Position numbers and translations under genes: made by a program
Origin: Fallopia convolvulus
Taxonomy: Eukaryota; Streptophyta; Magnoliopsida; Caryophyllales; Polygonaceae
DNA length: 64,000 nucleotides
Assembly (NCBI GenBank): GCA_964016875.1
Contig: OZ024724.1
Span: 18,704,501 to 18,768,500 of the forward strand
Direction: 5' to 3'
Shown here: in pieces, positions 58,740 to 64,000 of the stretch
Position numbering within the stretch: position 1 is the stretch's first letter
Layout: every line of letters begins with the position of its first letter
The notes under the pieces: generated by a model
Seen by the model: the letters and a program-made list of their open reading frames with translations, nothing else
Database searches by the model: none
What the model was told of the DNA's origin: nothing

Positions 58740-58999
58740 CAAATAAGTTTTCAAACCATCAATTAGGATATGCATTATTATTGTGTCCACTAGTGATTGA
58801 TTCTTAGACAACTCAAGATTAGATTCTAAGTTCATTCAATTGAGTTGACAATGTGAGGAATAAGCTTAAAGAAAAAAAAGGATAAGCTCAAAGAGAACTA
58901 AAACAATAAAAGAAAAAACAAGAGAAAAAAAATAGGAGTGTAGGCTATGGACATACAAATCAAACATATGGTATACAAATATACAACTCAAAACAAATG

Positions 59000-59056
<57 letters not shown>
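59000..59056. repeat. (GA)n microsatellite
   Basis: About 55 bases of GA repeat. Confidence 0.97.
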
Positions 59057-59057
<1 letters not shown>

Positions 59058-59184
59058 CTTGTTCTATACTCTATGCTAGTTTTATAGGTTGTAGAGACTA
59101 ACTAGTGACTTTTGCTTAAAAGAAGGAAATCTCAGAACTACAATAAAGAAGAAGTGAGTGTTGATGTGTGATTTGACATTGCTT

Positions 59185-59258
59185 TAGCCTATGCGGGATT
59201 TGAACCCACATCTATGTGCACAAGCACATTGCTCTACCATTTGAGCTAATAGGCTACC
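59185..59258 (-). repeat. tRNA-like module C (best preserved)
   Basis: Minus strand: acceptor arms TAGCCTA/TAGGCTA, D-arm AGCTC...GAGC inside TAGCTCAAATGGTAGAG, anticodon-position stem ATGTG/CACAT around 6 nt, T-arm GTGGG-TTCAAAT-CCCGC. One extra base lies between T-stem and acceptor, and the anticodon loop is 6 not 7 nt, so a functional tRNA is unlikely. Confidence 0.75.
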
Positions 59259-59620
59259 AAATGACATGAACTATAAGATGAACTATAAGATAAACTACTA
59301 AGAATTAAAAATCATGAACCATAAGAATTATTATGAACCTAGCTTACAAAAACATATGAACCGAAAGAACAAGTATCATGAACCAAAATACACGAAAAAA
59401 AATAATAACTAGCATGAACTAAAAGACATGAACCATAAGATGAACTTTGATGAACCTAAGGTTACTCAAACATGAACCACAAGAACAATTGTTATAAACA
59501 GAAAAGCATTAATCAAAATTTTATGAACCATAAGAAGAAATATGATGAATCTTACTTTAAAAATTCATGAACCAAAACAACAACCGATTCAAACAAAAAA
59601 AACGTGAGCATATCACGAAT

Positions 59621-59694
59621 TAGCCTATGTGGAATCTGAACCAACATTTATGTGTTCATGCACATTGCTCTACTATTATTGCCAATAGGCTACC
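59621..59694 (-). repeat. tRNA-like module D
   Basis: Acceptor arms TAGCCTA/TAGGCTA remain; the D-arm is eroded (GGCAATAATAGTAGAGC). It closes the second A-B-type unit: 59185-59694 is a diverged direct copy of 58258-58739. Confidence 0.65.
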
Positions 59695-60484
59695 AAAAAT
59701 ATAATTTCTCAAGTGTTTAATGCACATTTCTCATTTCTCACCGAGATCCGTACAAACATACATTGAGATTTCTCCTTGGAGTACTTAGTAGACAACTTCA
59801 GCAGTAAAGTGAAAATCTATTTATCATTGACCAATACATGTGAAAATCAATGAATACTTTTTCTACTTACCAAAAACAAATGGCTAAAAATTGGAAATTT
59901 GGGGTTAATTGATTTTAGTAAAAAAAAATTATATGATTGAGTTGTTTCTTTGCAACTTAGAATTTTAAACTAGAAAATTAAACAAACTTGTTATCATAAA
60001 CAAGAAGAACTTCTAGATTACGAGCGAATTTCTACTTGAACCCATAAAAAAACCCTAGAAAAATTAAATCATTCATACCTTTCTTTATTTTCCTTCTTCA
60101 TGTTTTTGATGAACCGAAATCGACACTTTTGATTGAATTAGAGTGCAAAAGATCTCTCAAGTTCTTGGTAGATTTCCCCACAAATTTGTTTGGTCGCTTG
60201 ATGAGGCCGAGGTTCGCGGCGTTTCACTCAGAGAAATGAATGGGAGGTTGAAGATGAGCGAGATCTTTGGCTTTTTTAAGTGAGGTGTAATTTTGTCTTG
60301 TCAAGCAAATTTTACAGTTATTACGCTCCGTGCCATCAAAACTGACGCGCGTCCAATTTTTCTAATTTTTACTGAATTGGTTTATTTTAATCTCGTCCAT
60401 CCATTCATTTAATCTAACGGCTTCAATTTACTCGCATTTTTCACCCAATCAAATAAATCCACCCGAGCATGACTCTAATAATAA

Positions 60485-60793
60485 ATCCCTTCAATTCAAA
60501 TGCCCTATTTTATCGGGTCTTACCCTTTTAATTTAATAATCTAGCAGATTTGAAGATTAATTTTTTATATAAATATTTTTGAATCCTCAGTCAACAGATT
60601 TGATATGTCCTCCTTCGAGCGTGCCCAAGTCACGTGCCAAATCTGACGGCCCCATCATTAGACAGAATCCTCCCAAAAAGCCCCAAAATCTCACTCTCTC
60701 TCCCCCCATTTTCTCTCTTTCACTCAAAATCTTCCCCTTTTCTTGCTCGCTGCATCTCTCTGTGTTTCCTCGGCCTAATTTGGAGCTCCGACG
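60485..60793 (+). promoter_or_regulatory. promoter and 5' UTR of the BPA1-like gene
   Basis: A TATA-like TATATAAATA lies at 60567-60576. A pyrimidine patch (TCACTCTCTCTCCCCCC, TTTTCTCTCTTTCAC) occupies 60690-60725, typical of plant core promoters and leaders. The region starts right at the end of FB2, so only about 90 bp separate the transposon end from the TATA-like box. Confidence 0.55.
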
Positions 60794-63570
60794 ATGTCGG
60801 TGAGTGCTCATCTCTTTGACATTGTTATTCCGAGTTCCATCTGATGCCCTTTTCCCTTTCACCGATTTTGCTGAAATGGTTTTTCCCCTTGTCTTCGAAT
60901 CGATTCTCTTGGGTTTAGTTTTGTGGGTTTAGATCTGTTTGGCATACTCAGTCGCTGGATGCCCTCTAGCTTCGATTTAGAAATGTCCGGGTGGTAAACA
61001 TATTGAGTATTGACATGCACATTGTTAAAGACGATATTTTGAACCCTTCTTTTGTTGTATTGGATCTGTGCTGTCATCAATAGTTGTGATTTGGTGTTCT
61101 GACTGTTCAAACTATACAGTAATCAAGTAGTAGAATGAAATGTGTCCTTGAATTCACTATCTTTTATGTATTCCTTGGCTCAACTGCTCATTGCAGTGTA
61201 CATTGTGTGCGCATACTATGATGGGAATTGTGTGTTCTTGACAATGGAGGTTCAACACATGTGTTCTTATCTTCCTTTGCCGAGTATTTTCTGTGATTTT
61301 CCTATGAGATTTTCATGATGCTCTTTTTTTAGTTCTTGGACTTCTTGGTTCATGATTACGTTGCCCAACTCTAATTTTTTTGTTAACATATGTAAATTTA
61401 AGGCATTTAGGACACGCTCGCGGATGCTTTTGTGGGCTTGTGTTTGGTATATGACTTTTTTCTTATCATGGATATTATACTGTAATTTGCAGCTTACCTC
61501 AAAATTCCATATTACCTTCAGAGGGGATTCTGTGATGTGTAACCCTAACTGTTTGAAAAATGATCTGTGTATGATTAATGACCTAGAGTCTTACATTCTG
61601 TATACTTTTCTGATATTGAAGCTAAGAACTGTTAAAGTGAGCAATGTATCCTTGGGAGCATCTGAGAGGGAGATGAAGGAATTTTTCTCTTTCTCCGGTG
61701 ACATTGAATATCTTGAGATGAAGAGGTTGGTTTTCACTAACTTTCCAAATTCTTGTAGTCATCATGGGCTTTCCACTCTACTCGTTCTCTTCTTCTTCGT
61801 CTTCTTCTTTATTGTTGAAATCAGTCATCTCAATTGGTCAATGACTATTATAATCTATATGCTTCTGCAGGGAAGATGAGCAAACTCAAACTGCCTATGT
61901 TACTTTTAAGGATTCACAAGGGGCAGAAACTGCTATTCTCCTAACGGTAGTCCCTTTTACTAATTAATCTGTTCTTCTCTCTTCATGTTTCACAAGTTAT
62001 CAATAGACGCTTAAGATGCTTCTCATAGTTGATTGCAATGTTCCAATAATGATGCATGGCTCAACCAATTATTTCATATATCCTTTGAATCAGTTATCTG
62101 ATTGTGGGTCCATAATCTGCTTTCTTGATATAATGATATCACAAAAAACATGCCTTTCTGATCAATATCTGCATGAATACTGAATCCATGTGATTTTCTA
62201 ATTTGCTGTGTACTCCTTTTGCCTATTTTGATCCCTGAACTAAAACTTTGTTTAAGACCTAAACAAAATAAATTGTCAAAGATTTATAAGTCAGTCAGGA
62301 AGGCTGCTTTTATAATCTTAATCCTACTTTCTTAGAAGTTCTGATTTATCTTTTGGAAGTTGAACTATGTGCACCCCTTCTCAATAAGGATTGTTTTTGA
62401 AGCTAAACCTTGTGCGTGGTTTGTTGCTAAAGTGAACATGGATGCTTTTGTAAGCTAAGCCATGTGCATTCTCAGTAACTTTCAAGTTGCTACATTGGAA
62501 TCAAACTTCATAAACTGTTAGGTAGGGAATTGTTAGTTGTTATGTCATTTTTATCTGGTGTGATCCGTGATCTAATATTGATCTTTGAAGAGCAATGTAA
62601 TTTTTCCTAGATTGATGCGGGTTTTTAGACTAGGAATTGACAAGGACTTTATTTTCCCAGTTTATGTGATCAAACAATGCCTAAGATCTATATTTATGTG
62701 ATCCTGTAATGCTGGGATGGAATATCTATTGCTGTTTCAAGTTGTTTGTACATTAAAAATCTATGCTTCAGGGAGCCACAATAGTTGATAAGAAGGTGAG
62801 CATATGTTTGGATCCGGATTACCAGTTACCTCCTGCTGCCTTGATCTCACCCTTTGTAAGAACCGTCTTTAACGATCCTCCTTTCATCCTACAACATTTT
62901 TCGGTTCTAATTTTGGCCCAATCAAAAATAATTGCAGGATCAAAACAAATCTGAAACCGCTCTTCGGAAGGCAGAGGATGTAGTAAGTAGCATGCTAGCC
63001 AAGGGCTTCATGCTGGGGAAAGACGCAGTCAACAAAGCAAAAGCCTTGGACGATAAGCATCAGCTAACTTCGACCGCATCGGTCAAGATTGCTTCTCTTG
63101 ACCAAAAAATGGGGCTTAGTGAGAAGATCAGCATGGGAACGGCCGTGGTCAACGACAAGGTTAGAGAGGTTGACCAAAAGTTCCAAGTGACAGAGAAGAC
63201 CAAGTCAGCATTTGCAGTCGCTGAACAGAAGGTAAGCAATGCGGGGTCCGCTATAATGAAAAACCGCTATGTCTTGACTGGGGCCACGTGGGTGACTGGA
63301 GCCTTCAACAAGGTTACAAAGGCGGCTGGAGAGGTTGGGCAGAAGACCAAGGAGAAGGTGGAAATTGCTGAAGATGAGCAGAAGAGGAAAGTGGTGGATG
63401 AGTTTGCTCAGATTCATCTCACTGAATCAGACTCTCCCAAGGCAGTTGCTGATGAAAAGAATGAACCTGGGTCTTTGAAGGTCGGTGTTACTGAGCCGGT
63501 TGGGAACTCGCAGGCTCCTTTGAAGCCTGAGCGTGAGCCTGAGCCTGTTATAGGTTTGACCACCCTTTGA
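60794..63570 (+). CDS. BPA1-like RNA-recognition-motif protein (300 aa, five coding exons)
   Basis: Exons 60794-60799, 61622-61725, 61871-61946, 62772-62855 and 62938-63570 join in frame with GT/AG introns and give 300 codons plus TGA. Exon 1 codes only Met-Ser. Residues about 5-75 are an RRM (VKVSNVSLGASEREMKEFFSFSG; then YVTFKDSQGAETAILL), followed by DYQLPPAAL and, from residue 91, a long Ala/Lys-rich helical part (AEDVVSSMLAKGFMLGKDA; GAFNKVTKAAGEVGQKTKEK). This order and wording fit the plant family of BPA1 (binding partner of ACD11 1) and BPA1-like proteins. In Arabidopsis BPA1 binds ACD11, a sphingolipid-transfer protein that restrains cell death. No stop or frameshift is seen. The ATG is chosen because the two-codon exon splices in phase with the RRM start. 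It is the one convincing host gene here. Confidence 0.9.
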
Positions 63571-64000
63571 CCGTGCTATAATGCTGTATATATGACCTTT
63601 ATATGTCACAACTGTTGTTAGAAGTGTCTGAGGTGGTACAGGATATATGATCCTGAGTTCACAACAATTAGTATTGTTCAGTCATACTACCTTTTAAACT
63701 TGTTAATTTTTTTATGCAACAAGCCGGAAGTTCTTAGACTCAAATTTTTTTATTTTTCATTCCTGTGTAAAAATGCTTGTGATACCATATGCATATTCTT
63801 TTATGGTTAAGACATGGTTATTGGTTAGTATATTAGGAAAAACAAGTAATTAGTGATATGATCTTAGTAACGCCCAAAAATGTACAAGTTTAATTTTCAC
63901 AATTTAACCAAAATCAGTTTCAAAATTCATGTATAATATATCATATGTTTTAAATACATTTTATTTTGACAGTATCAAACATGCATTGGGAGAAAATGGA
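63571..64000 (+). other. 3' UTR and downstream sequence
   Basis: The T- and A-rich bases after the stop probably hold the 3' UTR; I could not fix a poly(A) site. TAACGCCCAAAAATG near 63868 looks like the start of another LTR-type sequence, but the window ends before this can be judged. Confidence 0.35.

Larger units (their letters stand above)
56894..60476. mobile_element. large inverted-repeat element FB2 with tRNA-like modules and ATGAACC words
   Basis: Left end AGATTCACGATC... with GGTGAAATCTGCGAGCAAATT at 56928-56950, and in inverse at right AGAGTCATGCTC... with GGTGAAAAATGCGAGTAAATT. AATAATAA flanks both ends (56886-56893, 60477-60484), though it is low-complexity. The interior (57590-59600) is filled with ATGAACC/ATGAACT-type words, four tRNA-like modules, an AU-SINE-like insert and a GA microsatellite. 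No transposase is seen. The termini resemble those of FB1. Confidence 0.65.

Noticed and set aside
59185..59258. A functional tRNA gene
   Set aside because: Cloverleaf arms exist, but the anticodon loop is 6 nt, there is an extra base before the acceptor stem, and the diverged copies vary in the loop. Treated as tRNA-like repeats.
61352..61879. 175-codon open frame on the + strand
   Set aside because: It is intron 1 sequence read through the short RRM exon and into intron 2. The spliced model explains it better and keeps the RRM frame.

Overview
This is a window of plant nuclear DNA, most likely from a eudicot. The evidence is nested Ty1/copia and Ty3/gypsy LTR retrotransposons primed by plant initiator-Met and Asp tRNAs, many foldback, hAT and Helitron-type DNA elements, and one intron-containing gene whose product resembles the plant BPA1 (binding partner of ACD11) family. 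There are no bacterial-style operons, no CRISPR array and no rRNA. Only one normal host gene can be supported, at 60794-63570 on the + strand. Almost everything else is mobile DNA in various states of decay.

Layout. 1-12417: a minus-strand copia element (its other end lies outside the window), split at 786-10814 by a young Athila-like element (AthL-1) with target duplication ATGTC. 12428-19242: a minus-strand gypsy element with 2.3-kb LTRs, only gag inside, and target duplication AAGAT. 19248-20110: non-TE or unrecognised DNA. About 20110-26007: a plus-strand copia element, 5' truncated and full of stops. 26008-34600: a mosaic of foldback/MULE-like elements, hAT MITEs, Helitron ends and AT-rich spacer. 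34604-48595: a decayed plus-strand gypsy chromovirus-like element with a duplicated piece of its own integrase lying upstream of its truncated 5' LTR. It is interrupted at 40315-48245 by a second Athila-like element (AthL-2) with target duplication GAGGC. 48596 to about 50440: another gypsy-type LTR. About 50446-51704: a broken hAT element. 52450-55985: an RNase H-like LINE fragment split by a 2.9-kb solo LTR (52850-55743) with target duplication CAAAC. 56031-56879 and 56894-60476: two inverted-repeat elements side by side, the larger carrying four tRNA-like modules. 60560-63600: the BPA1-like gene.

How the pieces relate. AthL-1 and AthL-2 share one plan: tRNA-Asp primer site, gag, protease, a conserved hairpin block, then an Athila ORF1-type gene. 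Neither has reverse transcriptase, RNase H or integrase, so both must depend on helper enzymes. The gag-only gypsy element at 12428-19242 and the gag-pol element at 35517-48595 have similar gag proteins and primer sites, and the gag-only LTR shares a block with the solo LTR, so they are relatives.

The most unusual signal is that AthL-1 and AthL-2 each carry their own short, near-palindromic word, scattered in closely spaced pairs. In AthL-1 it is TCGTTAACGA, with 16 exact copies and about 21-bp spacing. In AthL-2 it is TCCGNGGNCGCGGA, with about 28 sites and about 19-bp spacing. The words differ but sit at comparable places in the two elements. Several DNA elements in the window also hold arrays of their own short words (TTGTTCAT/ATGAACAA, ATGAACC, AAAAGTGCA). 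A possible reading is element-specific recognition by an element-encoded protein; that is a hypothesis, not something the sequence proves.
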